A DNA stretch of 18,548 nt from Oscillospiraceae bacterium (GTDB lineage: Bacteria; Bacillota_A; Clostridia; Oscillospirales; Ruminococcaceae): contig JAFPQL010000190.1 in assembly GCA_017414145.1 (NCBI GenBank), positions 1 to 18,548 of the forward strand, in the 5' to 3' direction. The position numbers and the translations under genes are program-made. The notes under the pieces are model-generated. The model saw only the letters and a program-made list of their open reading frames with translations, was not told where the DNA came from and made no database searches. Positions 1-6,929 of the stretch are shown piece by piece. Each line of letters starts with the position of its first letter. Position 1 is the first letter of the stretch.

Positions 1-510
1 GAAATCCTCGGCGTGCAGGCGGTTGAGAACTATATCATCGAGGAGATTCAGCATGCCTACCGTCAGCAGGGCGTTGAGATCAACGACAAGCACATCGAGG
101 TCATCATCCGCCAGATGATGCGCAAGGTGCTGATCGCGGATTCGGGCAGCAGCTATCTGCTTCCGGAGTCCATGGTCGATAAGCGCGAGGTCGAGACGAT
201 CAACGCCGGCATTCAGGCGCGCATCGACGCAGGCGAAACCGATCTGCGGCTCGTGACGGTCCGTCCGACGCTGCTCGGTATCACGAAGGCATCCTCTTCC
301 TCGGAGAGCTTCCTCTCTGCGGCATCCTTCCAGGAGACCGCGAAGGCGCTGACCGATGCCGCCATCAACGGCAAGAACGACTATCTGCTCGGTCTGAAGG
401 AGAATGTCATCATCGGCAAGCTGATTCCGGCCGGAACCGGTATGCCGCTCTACAACAATGTGCAGATCGTCCGTGCGGACGGCTATACAGAGCATCCTGC
501 TGCACGCTGA
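1..510 (+). CDS. rpoC: RNA polymerase beta' subunit, C-terminal fragment
   Basis: This is the last 169 codons of the largest catalytic-core subunit of DNA-directed RNA polymerase; the reading frame is open from the first base, so the gene begins outside the window. The fragment carries the very conserved C-terminal part of bacterial beta': an [17 protein letters not shown] segment, then [20 protein letters not shown], the [10 protein letters not shown] region, and the [16 protein letters not shown] stretch (here [20 protein letters not shown]) leading into [14 protein letters not shown] and the [17 protein letters not shown] loop. The end ([16 protein letters not shown]) is a normal short tail for Firmicutes. 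No frameshift or odd residue is seen. In this group rpoC normally follows rpoB, which would lie upstream of the window. It provides a core-chromosome anchor for the region. Identification is close to certain. Confidence 0.97.
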   Translation, partial: EILGVQAVENYIIEEIQHAYRQQGVEINDKHIEVIIRQMMRKVLIADSGSSYLLPESMVDKREVETINAGIQARIDAGETDLRLVTVRPTLLGITKASSSSESFLSAASFQETAKALTDAAINGKNDYLLGLKENVIIGKLIPAGTGMPLYNNVQIVRADGYTEHPAAR

Positions 511-526
511 TCCCGCAGCAGTACCC

Positions 527-568
527 GCAGGGGGATTCCGCGCCGGAGTCCCCCTGCCTCTGTACTTT
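527..568 (+). terminator. Probable rpoC terminator hairpin
   Basis: A 14-bp stem (527-540 with 544-557) closes on a CGC loop, with a single G-T wobble. It starts 17 bases after the rpoC stop. The following bases (CTCTGTACTTT) are only moderately T-rich, so termination may be incomplete and some read-through into the next gene is possible. Confidence 0.6.
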
Positions 569-585
569 GGAAAGGAATTCCGCTT

Positions 586-2160
586 ATGAAACACCGCTTT
601 GGCTGCCGTGCCGCAGCCGTTCTTCTGACATGGGCAGCCGTGCAGACGATGTTCTGTGCGCCGGTCTTTGCAGAACCGGAGGACGGAACTGACACCACGG
701 CACAAACCGCTGCTGAAACGACGCTTCCGGCTGAGACGACCTCTGCCTCAACCTTGCCGGAGACGACCGTGAGCGAAGAAACTGTCACAGCTGAGCAGAC
801 CACCGAAACCGAACAGACCACTGCGGCGACCGTCAATGTCCTCACGCGCCTGCAATATGAGGAGGCCGGGAGCGGCGGAATGCGCATCACCCGCTATCAG
901 TGGCTCAACGAGCGGCTGGTCGAGCTGCCCGATACCATCGAGGGCAGACCGGTGACGGAAATCGGCGCCGAGGCCTTCCGTTACTGCTACGCGGATGAGA
1001 TCCGGCTGCCGTCCTCTCTGCTGCTGATCGGAGACAACGCCTTTGCGGGCTGCGCCTATCTGACGGATGTGCAGATTCCGCAGGGCTGCCGGTATATCGG
1101 AAGCTCCGCCTTTGAGAACTGTGCGCTGCTGCGTTCGGTTCATGTGCCGGATTCCGTCACCGAAATCGGACGGCAGGCATTTGCCGAAACACCGTTTCTC
1201 GCAGAGCAGACGGAGGATTTCGTCATTCTGGGCAGCGGCGTCCTCTACAGCTATCAGGGCAGTGCCGAGCGCGTGACGCTGCCGGATACCGTGCAGACGA
1301 TTGCGCCGATGGCGTTCGCCGGAAATGAAACCATCCGTTCGGTCACGCTGCCCGCATCGCTCCGCCGCATCCGTGCGACGGCCTTTGACGGCTGCACCGC
1401 GCTGAGCGAGATTCATGCGGAGACAGCGCCCGCAGCGGTCGAGGCAGGAGCCTTCCGCAGCACGCGCTGGTATGCGGAACCGGCATCGGATTTTCTCTGC
1501 ATCGGCGGGCTGCTCTATGCCTACCGCGGCGAGGCTGCCGAGGTTCGAGTGCCGGACGGCATCAAGGTCATCGGGGAATCCGCATTTCTCGGCAATGCGC
1601 GGCTTTCTGCCGTGACGCTGCCCGATTCCGCCGAGGAGATCCGCTATGCCGCATTCAGCGGCTGTGAGGCGCTTCAGGTCGCGGAGCTCGGCGACGGGAT
1701 GCAGAGCATCGGCGATGCCGCATTCAGCGGCGACAGCGCACTGCGGTATCTCCGCACCGGACACAGCCTCACGGAAATCGGCGCGCAGGCGTTCACCGGC
1801 TGCACCGCGCTGAGTGAGCTGCATCTGCCCGACTCGCTGAACCGCATCGGTACACAGGCAATCGGCTATGTGGCGGATGCCGAGGACGGCAGCGTCCGGA
1901 AAATGGACATGGCAGTCACGCTCTTTTCCAACGCGGAGGCCGCAAAGGACTACGCGAAGGAGAACGGCCTGCTCTCCGCACCGCTGCCGGAGGAAGAAAA
2001 CACCGCACCTGCGCCGGAAATCACAACGACGCCGGCACAGCGCTCCGGCCTGAGAGGCCCGAACGGTACGCTCTGGGTACCGGCTGTTCTGGCGGGCGGC
2101 GCGCTGGTGCTCACCGGTCTGATCGGCCTGTTCCTGCGCCGGCTGATCCGGCGCCGCTGA
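586..2160 (+). CDS. Secreted leucine-rich-repeat (BspA-like) surface protein
   Basis: A 524-residue exported protein. The first 30 residues form a signal peptide (MKHR, hydrophobic core, cleavage likely after VFA). Residues about 31-85 are a Thr/Glu/Ala-rich, probably extended linker. From about 105 to 420 there are repeated LRR_5 (BspA/Treponema pallidum type) units of the form VTEIGAEAFRYC, LLLIGDNAFAGC, YIGSSAFENC, VTEIGRQAFAET, IGESAFLGN, IGDAAFSGD and IGAQAFTGC. A second linker precedes a hydrophobic segment near residues 498-520 that ends in RRLIRRR, suggesting C-terminal membrane anchoring. I see no LPXTG motif, so sortase attachment is unlikely. Start: ATG 586 with AAAGGA nine bases upstream. 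BspA-type LRR proteins are linked to adhesion or protein-protein contact at the surface in gut and oral bacteria; the ligand here is unknown. It probably shares little with rpoC beyond read-through, and it has its own terminator. Confidence 0.85.
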   Translation: MKHRFGCRAAAVLLTWAAVQTMFCAPVFAEPEDGTDTTAQTAAETTLPAETTSASTLPETTVSEETVTAEQTTETEQTTAATVNVLTRLQYEEAGSGGMRITRYQWLNERLVELPDTIEGRPVTEIGAEAFRYCYADEIRLPSSLLLIGDNAFAGCAYLTDVQIPQGCRYIGSSAFENCALLRSVHVPDSVTEIGRQAFAETPFLAEQTEDFVILGSGVLYSYQGSAERVTLPDTVQTIAPMAFAGNETIRSVTLPASLRRIRATAFDGCTALSEIHAETAPAAVEAGAFRSTRWYAEPASDFLCIGGLLYAYRGEAAEVRVPDGIKVIGESAFLGNARLSAVTLPDSAEEIRYAAFSGCEALQVAELGDGMQSIGDAAFSGDSALRYLRTGHSLTEIGAQAFTGCTALSELHLPDSLNRIGTQAIGYVADAEDGSVRKMDMAVTLFSNAEAAKDYAKENGLLSAPLPEEENTAPAPEITTTPAQRSGLRGPNGTLWVPAVLAGGALVLTGLIGLFLRRLIRRR

Positions 2161-2176
2161 GGCAATCTGAATAAAC

Positions 2177-2220
2177 AAAACACCCGCAGACGGCGTACAA
2201 AACCGTTTGCGGGTGTTTTT
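2177..2220 (+). terminator. Strong intrinsic terminator after the LRR gene
   Basis: AAAACACCCGCAGACGG pairs with CCGTTTGCGGGTGTTTT (2177-2193 with 2203-2219) around a 9-base loop, with one wobble, followed by a T-run. The A-run on the left means it could also stop leftward transcripts from the DUF2752 gene, so it may be bidirectional. Confidence 0.88.
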
Positions 2221-2292
2221 ATCTGAGCGAAAGCTGTCGGGTCAGGCGGATGTGCAGCCCGGCTATTTTCGGAAACGCAAAAAACGGCGCCG

Positions 2293-2703
2293 TTATCCGG
2301 CGGACAGGACATTCCGCAGCACGGTGTAAAGCAAAGCGGCGCCGAGCATACAGAACCAGAAGCGGCCCCCCCGCGGAATCAGACGCCGCGGTCTGCCGAG
2401 CGCCGCCGTCCACAGCTCCGCGTAGCAGAGCAGCAGGAGCAGCGCGGCGGCGGGAATCAGGGCGTTTTCGCGGAGCGCCGTCAGCAGATCGCCGCGCAGC
2501 AGCGCATTGACGCTGTGGGTCATGCCGCAGGACGGGCAGCGGTATCCGGTCACTGCGCGGAAGACGCAGGGCGGCAGATGCGGTGCCGCCCACCGCATAT
2601 ACGCCGATTTCAGCAGGAACAGCAGTCCGAAGGCAGCAAAGGGCAGCAGACAGAGCAGCGGAATGCTGTGTTTTGACAGCAGATGCTTCACTTTTTTCGC
2701 CAA
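2293..2703 (-). CDS. DUF2752 family small membrane protein
   Basis: A 136-residue integral membrane protein. The diagnostic feature is the YRCPSCGMTHSVNALLRGD segment near residues 53-71, matching the Cys-Pro-x-Cys-Gly-x-Thr signature of the DUF2752 family, a group of small membrane proteins without a settled function. Three hydrophobic stretches are visible: about residues 13-32 (before the motif), about 80-97 (LIPAAALLLLLCYAELWT) and about 112-130. The start appears to be TTG at 2703 (MAKKVKHLL), preceded by GAGG nine bases upstream; a GTG four codons later is an alternative. The gene stands alone on the minus strand, divergent from the DUF2975 cassette and convergent with the LRR gene. The two cysteines suggest metal or redox binding, but that is inference. 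Confidence 0.78.
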   Translation of the reverse strand: MAKKVKHLLSKHSIPLLCLLPFAAFGLLFLLKSAYMRWAAPHLPPCVFRAVTGYRCPSCGMTHSVNALLRGDLLTALRENALIPAAALLLLLCYAELWTAALGRPRRLIPRGGRFWFCMLGAALLYTVLRNVLSAG

Positions 2704-2772
2704 CTGCGGACACCTCGATTCTGTGATATCTTGATAAACGGAAATAAAATATCGAAAAACGGTAAAAACCTA

Positions 2773-2801
2773 TTGACAAACAGAAAGAAATGTGCTATAC
2801 T
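2773..2801 (+). promoter_or_regulatory. Near-consensus extended -10 promoter for the DUF2975 cassette
   Basis: TTGACA at 2773-2778, a 17-base spacer and TATACT at 2796-2801, with an extended -10 TGC at 2793-2795. Transcription should begin near 2808, giving a leader of about 30 nt before the ATG at 2838. This is the strongest promoter-like sequence in the window. Confidence 0.88.
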
Positions 2802-2837
2802 AAAAACACGGTACAAAACGGAAAAGGAGGAATACCT

Positions 2838-3290
2838 ATGAAATTCAAATGGACTGCTGAAAAATCTCTGTTTCTGACCTTTGCGCTGACTGCCGCCATG
2901 CTGCTGATGACAGCGTGCGGACTGTTCGCCGTTCCTGCGGTGTCGCGCTGGTACAGTGCCCTGTCCGGCCGCGGTCCTGCGGGCACTGTGCTGGGCATCT
3001 GCCTGTATCTCAGCCTGCTGGACGGCATTGCAGCGCTCTGCATTCTGCTCAAGCTGCTCGCCAACATCGCAAAGCAGAAGATGTTTGTCGAGGAGAACGC
3101 GCGCTGTCTGCGGCTGGTTTCATGGTGCTGCTTTTTCCTCGCCGCAATCTGGCTGTTCCTCGGCTGGTTCCGGTTCATCGCGCTGTGCGTCGGCATCATC
3201 GCGGCGTTTGCAGGACTGGTCGTCCGCGTGATGCTGAATCTGCTGGAAACAGCGATTGCCATGCGTGAGGAACAGGATTACACGATCTGA
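2838..3290 (+). CDS. DUF2975 domain membrane protein
   Basis: A 150-residue membrane protein of the DUF2975 type. Visible are four hydrophobic segments: about residues 10-32 (LFLTFALTAAMLLMTACGLFAVPAV), 49-72 (VLGICLYLSLLDGIAALCILLKLL), 90-110 (RLVSWCCFFLAAIWLFLGWF) and 113-134. Between the second and third lies NIAKQKMFVEENARCLRLVSWC, the family-typical 'F..EN...LR.ISWC' loop. Family members are usually encoded directly before a small Cro/CI-type regulator, as here, and they are thought to work with it; the molecular function is not established. I chose ATG 2838 because AAAGGAGG lies just upstream (2823-2830); a longer in-frame reading to 2790 would begin upstream of the predicted transcription start. 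It is the first gene of the cassette. Confidence 0.82.
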   Translation: MKFKWTAEKSLFLTFALTAAMLLMTACGLFAVPAVSRWYSALSGRGPAGTVLGICLYLSLLDGIAALCILLKLLANIAKQKMFVEENARCLRLVSWCCFFLAAIWLFLGWFRFIALCVGIIAAFAGLVVRVMLNLLETAIAMREEQDYTI

Positions 3291-3305
3291 AAGGAGCGGG
3301 GTCTT

Positions 3306-3518
3306 ATGCCGATTATTGTCAACCTCGATGTCATGATGGCCAAGCGCAAGATCTCCGCCGGAGAGCTTGCAGAGCGCATCGACATCACCCCCGCAAACCT
3401 GTCCGTTCTGAAGAACAACCGTGCCAGGGCGGTGCGCTTCTCGACGCTGGAGGCGATCTGTGAGGTGCTGGACTGCCAGCCGGGTGATATTCTGGAATTT
3501 GTCAGAGAGGAGAAGTGA
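3306..3518 (+). CDS. Small Xre/Cro-CI family transcriptional regulator (partner of DUF2975)
   Basis: A 70-residue protein consisting of little more than a lambda-repressor-like helix-turn-helix. The HTH runs over residues about 15-45: ISAGELAERIDITPANLSVL, then KNNRARAVRFSTLEAICEVLDCQPGDILEF, with the typical 'LE.IC..L.CQPGD+L.+' ending of the YozG-like subgroup. It starts 15 bases after the DUF2975 stop with an AAAGGAG site in the gap, so the two are co-transcribed and probably translated in a fixed ratio. The conserved pairing of DUF2975 with this HTH subgroup suggests that the membrane protein modulates the regulator; the signal and targets are unknown. The cassette promoter at 2773-2801 is an obvious candidate target for autoregulation, which is inference. 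Confidence 0.9.
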   Translation: MPIIVNLDVMMAKRKISAGELAERIDITPANLSVLKNNRARAVRFSTLEAICEVLDCQPGDILEFVREEK

Positions 3519-3521
3519 CCT

Positions 3522-4052
3522 ATGAAAAAGAGAACAAAAGCTGCCCTGATCGGCCTTGCCGCACTGACCGGAGCCGGTGCGCTGATTGTCTGGTGGGCGC
3601 CGTACAGTCTGCACGCACGGATACACTACGGCTTCTATTCGGGGGCGCGGTTGACCGGAGATGTGACGGTCACGCTGGACGGAAAGCCCTGCGCCTGTAC
3701 GGTCACGGCGGGCGGCGGTACGGAACACAGCGAGGACGGTGTCCGCGGACTGAATGTCACGGAACAAAACGGTACGCAGCATATTGAGATTGACACGGGC
3801 GGCAAGAATGATCCGAACTGGCATATTTTCACCGTGCAGCCGGAGGACGGCACGCTGCCGCCGGTGACGGTCGAGGTTTCATTTACATGGTGGAAGGTTG
3901 CGGAATTTGATCTGCACATTGACGCGGACAGTGCGTCCGGCGGGATGACAGCCGACGGAGAATGCAGAATGCTCCGGGACGACGGCGGCTGGGAAACCCG
4001 CACGAATACAGTGTCTGAGCAGCCGCACCGGCTGGTGTTCAGAGATGTCTGA
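3522..4052 (+). CDS. Uncharacterised membrane-anchored protein
   Basis: A 176-residue protein that I do not recognise. Residues 1-5 are basic (MKKRT), followed by a hydrophobic segment at about 8-26 (AALIGLAALTGAGALIVWW) that acts as a signal anchor. The remainder is predicted outside the cell: a polar, beta-rich domain with short repeats of the kind DVTVTLDGKPCACTVTAGGG, HIEIDTGG and VTVEVSFTWWKVAEFDLHIDAD. It looks like a beta-sandwich, though no family signature is clear. The start codon lies 3 bases after the Xre stop, and its AGAGGAG site sits inside the end of the regulator gene, so translation is likely coupled. Its position in the DUF2975/Xre operon suggests it is part of the same response, possibly an envelope function. 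Confidence 0.7.
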   Translation: MKKRTKAALIGLAALTGAGALIVWWAPYSLHARIHYGFYSGARLTGDVTVTLDGKPCACTVTAGGGTEHSEDGVRGLNVTEQNGTQHIEIDTGGKNDPNWHIFTVQPEDGTLPPVTVEVSFTWWKVAEFDLHIDADSASGGMTADGECRMLRDDGGWETRTNTVSEQPHRLVFRDV

Positions 4053-4064
4053 GGGAGGAAGGTT

Positions 4065-4586
4065 ATGAAAAAAATTATGATTCTGTGCGGCGTTCTGTTT
4101 GCCGCTGTGCCGGTTGTACTGGTCAAAGGAAAAGAATGGTGTCAGGCCAGTTATGTTTGCGATGTGAACAGCGCCGCAAACTATGTTTTCAACTACACAC
4201 AGATGCGGCTGACCGATATATACGGCAATGATTGCAATTCCCGTGCGGAGGAGCCGCTGCATGACGGCATCTACCGTGCGGAATATGATCCGAAGGCCGG
4301 GACGCTGACTTACTGCACAACAGACGGCGAAACGGAAGAAAGGACAGACTGGAGTCCAACAAGAAACAAGATGTACTTCATCATTGATATCAGAGATTGC
4401 AGTACAAATCAAGTGTGTGCGTGCCGCAGCAATACCCTGACAGAGGCAGACCTTGTGCCGGCGGGGCGCGGCGTCAAAGAAGGGGAAGGTCCGCCGACTG
4501 AACTGACGCTTGCCGGGTTCTGGCTGGACAGATATATTGCCTATGTCAACTACGATTATACGCCGCGGCCTGCTGAATCTGCTTGA
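4065..4586 (+). CDS. Uncharacterised secreted protein, paralog A
   Basis: A 173-residue protein with an N-terminal hydrophobic signal or anchor (MKKIMILCGVLFAAVPVVLV) and a polar exported part. It is clearly paralogous to the next gene. Shared landmarks are the N-terminal ILCGVL(F/L)AAVP, DGIYRAEYDPKAGTLTY (about residues 70-86), KMYFIIDIRD followed by ACRSNTLTEADL, and the C-terminal LTLAGFWLDRYI. Three cysteines close to the N-terminal region and two in CACRS hint at disulphides. I know of no named family. It starts 12 bases after the previous stop with GAGGAAGG as ribosome-binding site, so it is co-transcribed with the upstream genes. Its last codons contain the -35 box of the promoter for paralog B. 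Confidence 0.72.
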   Translation: MKKIMILCGVLFAAVPVVLVKGKEWCQASYVCDVNSAANYVFNYTQMRLTDIYGNDCNSRAEEPLHDGIYRAEYDPKAGTLTYCTTDGETEERTDWSPTRNKMYFIIDIRDCSTNQVCACRSNTLTEADLVPAGRGVKEGEGPPTELTLAGFWLDRYIAYVNYDYTPRPAESA

Positions 4587-4611
4587 CAAATTTGTATCAT
4601 TTTGCTGTAAT
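4583..4611 (+). promoter_or_regulatory. Internal promoter for paralog B
   Basis: TTGACA at 4583-4588 overlaps the stop codon of paralog A. After a 17-base spacer comes TGTAAT (4606-4611), preceded by the extended -10 TGC at 4603-4605. The expected transcript start is near 4618, about 50 nt upstream of the ribosome-binding site of the next gene. This allows paralog B to be made independently of the cassette promoter. Confidence 0.75.
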
Positions 4612-4670
4612 CATGACAGAGCCGCATTCTGCCGGCTTATGATCCGACAAACGACAGGAGGATTCACGCA

Positions 4671-5198
4671 ACGAAAAAGAAACCGGTTTTGATTCTCTGC
4701 GGTGTTCTGCTCGCCGCTGTGCCGCTCTTTCTGACAGAGGTCAGAAACTCCTGCCAGAAAGAATATGTGGGTGATGTGCGCACCGCTGCAAAAGCATTTG
4801 CCAATCTGACGAATTATATCCTGGTTACCGATATCGGTGCAGGTATGACGGAAGGGCCATACAGCGCGAACTATTCCTTTTATGCGGAAAAAACGCTGGA
4901 AAACGGATTCTACCATGCGGAATATGACCCGAAGGCGCAGACACTGACCTACCTGACGAATGACGGTGTGACAGCGGTCACTGTGGAGAGAATGGACATC
5001 CCTTGGAAGAAAAAGCTGTACTTCATGACTGAGATTCAAGACGGTCAGGCGATGAGAGTCAGCGCGTGCAGAAGCGATATCCTGACCGAAGAGAACCTCA
5101 CGGAGCCGGATTACAGCGCAGTCCGTGATGCGGGTCCGCCTCCGCAGCTGACCCTTGCCGGATTCTGGCTGGACAAGTATATCGGCTATTATCCATAA
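4671..5198 (+). CDS. Uncharacterised secreted protein, paralog B, apparent ACG start
   Basis: A paralog of the preceding gene. The AGGAGG site at 4656-4661 is followed, after nine bases, by ACG (4671) and then lysine codons, exactly where paralog A has ATG AAA AAA. No ATG or GTG lies in frame between the upstream stop (4614-4616) and the first conventional alternative, TTG at 4689, which is 27 bases from the ribosome-binding site and would remove the basic residues of the signal peptide. From ACG the product is 175 residues; from TTG it is 169. Conserved blocks are LCGVLLAAVPLFLTEV (signal), NGFYHAEYDPKAQTLTYLTNDG, KKLYFMTEIQDG, SACRSDILTEENL and LTLAGFWLDKYIGYYP. The rest of the frame is intact, so this is either a functional gene with a rare start or a recently silenced one. 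Function unknown. Confidence 0.62.
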   Translation, partial: TKKKPVLILCGVLLAAVPLFLTEVRNSCQKEYVGDVRTAAKAFANLTNYILVTDIGAGMTEGPYSANYSFYAEKTLENGFYHAEYDPKAQTLTYLTNDGVTAVTVERMDIPWKKKLYFMTEIQDGQAMRVSACRSDILTEENLTEPDYSAVRDAGPPPQLTLAGFWLDKYIGYYP

Positions 5199-5274
5199 AA
5201 AGGATGACGATACGCCGGAAACCGGCTGAACCGCCTGATCGCATACGCGCCGGTCAGTCAGCCCTGACAACCCC

Positions 5275-5303
5275 ATTATACCACGCTGTCCGGAAAAAGT
5301 AAA
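5275..5303 (-). promoter_or_regulatory. Possible antisense promoter downstream of paralog B
   Basis: On the minus strand TTTACT (5298-5303), a 17-base spacer and a perfect TATAAT (5275-5280) with an extended -10 TGG. Any transcript would run leftward into the 3' end of paralog B. It lies just beyond the terminator hairpin of the cysteine desulfurase gene, so it is not needed for that operon. No leftward gene is recognisable here. Confidence 0.35.
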
Positions 5304-5309
5304 GACAGT

Positions 5310-5346
5310 CAGCCCCGAAGCGGCGCGAAGGCCTGCTTCGGGGCTG
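5310..5346 (-). terminator. Hairpin terminator of the DUF3343-desulfurase operon
   Basis: A perfect 12-bp stem, CAGCCCCGAAGC (5310-5321) with GCTTCGGGGCTG (5335-5346), lies 18 bases beyond the desulfurase stop. On the minus strand it is followed by a T-rich but interrupted tract (GACTGTCTTTACTTTTT). It may also block rightward transcripts leaving paralog B. Confidence 0.65.
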
Positions 5347-5364
5347 TGTGCTGCCGGGGCTCCG

Positions 5365-6513
5365 TCACGCGGAAACGGCACGCAGGAACGCTTCGGCCTC
5401 TGCGGGCGTGTTCATCACGGAGGGGGAAACGCGCACCGTTCCCGACGGCGCGGTGCCGAGGCTCTGATGCGCCAGCGGTGCGCAGTGCAGTCCCGCACGG
5501 ACACAGAAGCCCAGCCTGCCGAGGCGTTCGGCGGTCTGCTCCGGCGCTTCGTCCCGCCGGACAAAGGAGATGACCGGCGCGTAATCGGCACGGTCCTCGC
5601 GCAGCACGCGGATATCCGGCAGACCGCGCAGACCGTCGAGCAGAATGCCGCACAGCGCCTGTTCATGCTGCAGGATGTCCGCAGTCCCCCTCTGCATGAC
5701 AAACTGCATACCGGCGTCCAGCCCCGCGATGCCCGGCACATTGACCGTTCCGGGCTCCAGCATATCCGGCAGAAAGTTCGGCATCGAGAGCGAGGCGGAG
5801 AGCGAACCGGTTCCGCCCTGTATCAGCGGGCGCAGCGGCACCGTGCCGTCCGAGATCAGGATGCCGGTTCCCATCGGGCCGTACAGCCCTTTGTGTCCGG
5901 CGGTGCAGAGCAGCTGCATTCCGTCGTCAAGCGTCACGGGCAGGATACCGCAGCCCTGCGCACCGTCCGTAATGAGAATCAGGCCGTTTGCGCGGCAGAA
6001 CGCCGCAATCTCGCGCCGCGGCAGAATCTGTCCGGTGACATTGCTGACGGCCGTGCAGATGACGGCTCTGGTCTCACGCCGCAGATGTGCGCGGAGCTCA
6101 CGCAGCGTGCCGTCTGCTTCCGGAAAGATGTGCGCGACGCTGTACCGGATGACGCCGTCCTGCGCCATTGCAAAGACGGGTCTTGCGGCGGCATTGTGTT
6201 CGAGGTCGGTGAGGATGACATGATCCCCCTGCCGGAGTGCGCCGTGAATGGCGAGGTTGAGCGCGTGGGTGCAGTTCTGCGTAAAGACGATGTGCTCCGG
6301 CATTGCCCGGAACAGAGCCGCCGCGGTTTCCCGCGCATGATAGACCGTCTCGCCGGCGCGTTTTGCGAGCGGATGACCGCCTCTGCCCGGATTGCCGCCC
6401 GCCTCCCGCAGCGCCGCGTGCATGGCTGCCCATACGGCAGGGGGCTTTGGAAAACTGGTAGCGGCATTGTCGAAATAGACCGGCGGCGGTCTCCGCCGGT
6501 GCTGCAAATTCAT
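5365..6513 (-). CDS. Cysteine desulfurase-like class V aminotransferase
   Basis: A 382-residue PLP enzyme of the cysteine desulfurase/selenocysteine lyase family, which removes sulfur (or selenium) from cysteine as an enzyme-bound persulfide. The N-terminal VYFDNAATSFPKPPAV (12-27) is the standard substrate-binding start. The LEHNA block at 104-108, ITDGAQG with D183 and Q186 (cofactor ring contacts), and TAGHKGLYGPMGTG with the Schiff-base K208 are all present. The sulfur-acceptor C344 sits in RAGLHCAPLAH, and TVRVSPSVMNT closes the fold. Length is normal for this short subgroup. I chose ATG 6513 because AAAGGAGG lies just upstream; an upstream-extended reading would overlap the DUF3343 gene. 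The DUF3343 stop codon (6528-6530) touches this ribosome-binding site, so the two are co-transcribed and probably translationally coupled. The specific acceptor is unknown. Confidence 0.9.
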   Translation of the reverse strand: MNLQHRRRPPPVYFDNAATSFPKPPAVWAAMHAALREAGGNPGRGGHPLAKRAGETVYHARETAAALFRAMPEHIVFTQNCTHALNLAIHGALRQGDHVILTDLEHNAAARPVFAMAQDGVIRYSVAHIFPEADGTLRELRAHLRRETRAVICTAVSNVTGQILPRREIAAFCRANGLILITDGAQGCGILPVTLDDGMQLLCTAGHKGLYGPMGTGILISDGTVPLRPLIQGGTGSLSASLSMPNFLPDMLEPGTVNVPGIAGLDAGMQFVMQRGTADILQHEQALCGILLDGLRGLPDIRVLREDRADYAPVISFVRRDEAPEQTAERLGRLGFCVRAGLHCAPLAHQSLGTAPSGTVRVSPSVMNTPAEAEAFLRAVSA

Positions 6514-6527
6514 CGGGCAACCTCCTT

Positions 6528-6734
6528 TTATCCGCTTCTGAGCGGAATCTGCGCTGCCGCAAGCTGCGGATAGACCAGCGCGGGCGCGGCGGCGGCGGTC
6601 AACCGGAAGGCACAGCCCGCAGGCGTGGTGATGCGCTGCACCTGACAGCGGATCCGCTGCCGTTCCAGTGCGCGTTTTGCCCGTTCTGCATAGGTTTCGT
6701 TCGGCAGAATGAGCACAGTCTCGGTGTTCGGCAT
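6528..6734 (-). CDS. DUF3343 family protein (putative S/Se carrier-like)
   Basis: A 68-residue protein. The pattern TVLILPNETYAERAKRALERQRI, then QRITTPAGCAFRL, matches DUF3343, a family of very small proteins with one conserved cysteine after a short helix, described as putative Se/S carrier-like and frequently encoded next to desulfurases or YedF/SelD-type genes. The invariant cysteine (PAGCAFRL) is present. The operon order here (carrier first, desulfurase second) supports handing sulfur or selenium from the PLP enzyme to this cysteine, but that is inference. The start is ATG 6734; a TTG immediately before it (6735-6737) is better spaced from GGAGG at 6746-6750 and could be used instead. 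No selD, selA or tRNA-Sec gene is visible nearby. Confidence 0.75.
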   Translation of the reverse strand: MPNTETVLILPNETYAERAKRALERQRIRCQVQRITTPAGCAFRLTAAAAPALVYPQLAAAQIPLRSG

Positions 6735-6760
6735 CAAGCCGTTCGCCTCCTTTCCGTTTC

Positions 6761-6780
6761 ACTGCCGGATGACCGGCAGT
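6761..6780. repeat. Inverted repeat in the divergent intergenic region
   Basis: ACTGCCGG, a 4-base centre and CCGGCAGT form a perfect 8-bp dyad between the DUF3343 and response-regulator-like genes. It lies just upstream of the DUF3343 ribosome-binding site, so it could act as an operator or as a 5' leader hairpin of the leftward operon. No partner regulator is assigned. Confidence 0.5.
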
Positions 6781-6886
6781 CTGCTTTATTCTATGCAGTC
6801 CGACACGGTCTGACACCGCACGGACAGGCAGGCAAAGCGCCCCGCTGCATTCCGCCGCTTTGATTCAGTTTCATTTCAGATTTCTG

Positions 6887-6895
6887 TGATATAGT
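6887..6895 (+). promoter_or_regulatory. Extended -10 promoter for the OmpR-type regulator
   Basis: TGA followed by TATAGT (6890-6895) forms an extended -10 about 35 bases before the GTG start. No convincing -35 is seen at the right distance, which is tolerated for extended -10 promoters. Confidence 0.5.
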
Positions 6896-6929
6896 AAGGG
6901 CAAGCAATCAAAGAAAGGGGGCGCAGCCT

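Noticed and set aside
3879..5381. Two long minus-strand frames opposite paralogs A and B that resemble each other
   Set aside because: The resemblance follows automatically from the plus-strand paralogy. There are no ribosome-binding sites or convincing starts, and the plus-strand products have signal peptides and conserved blocks.
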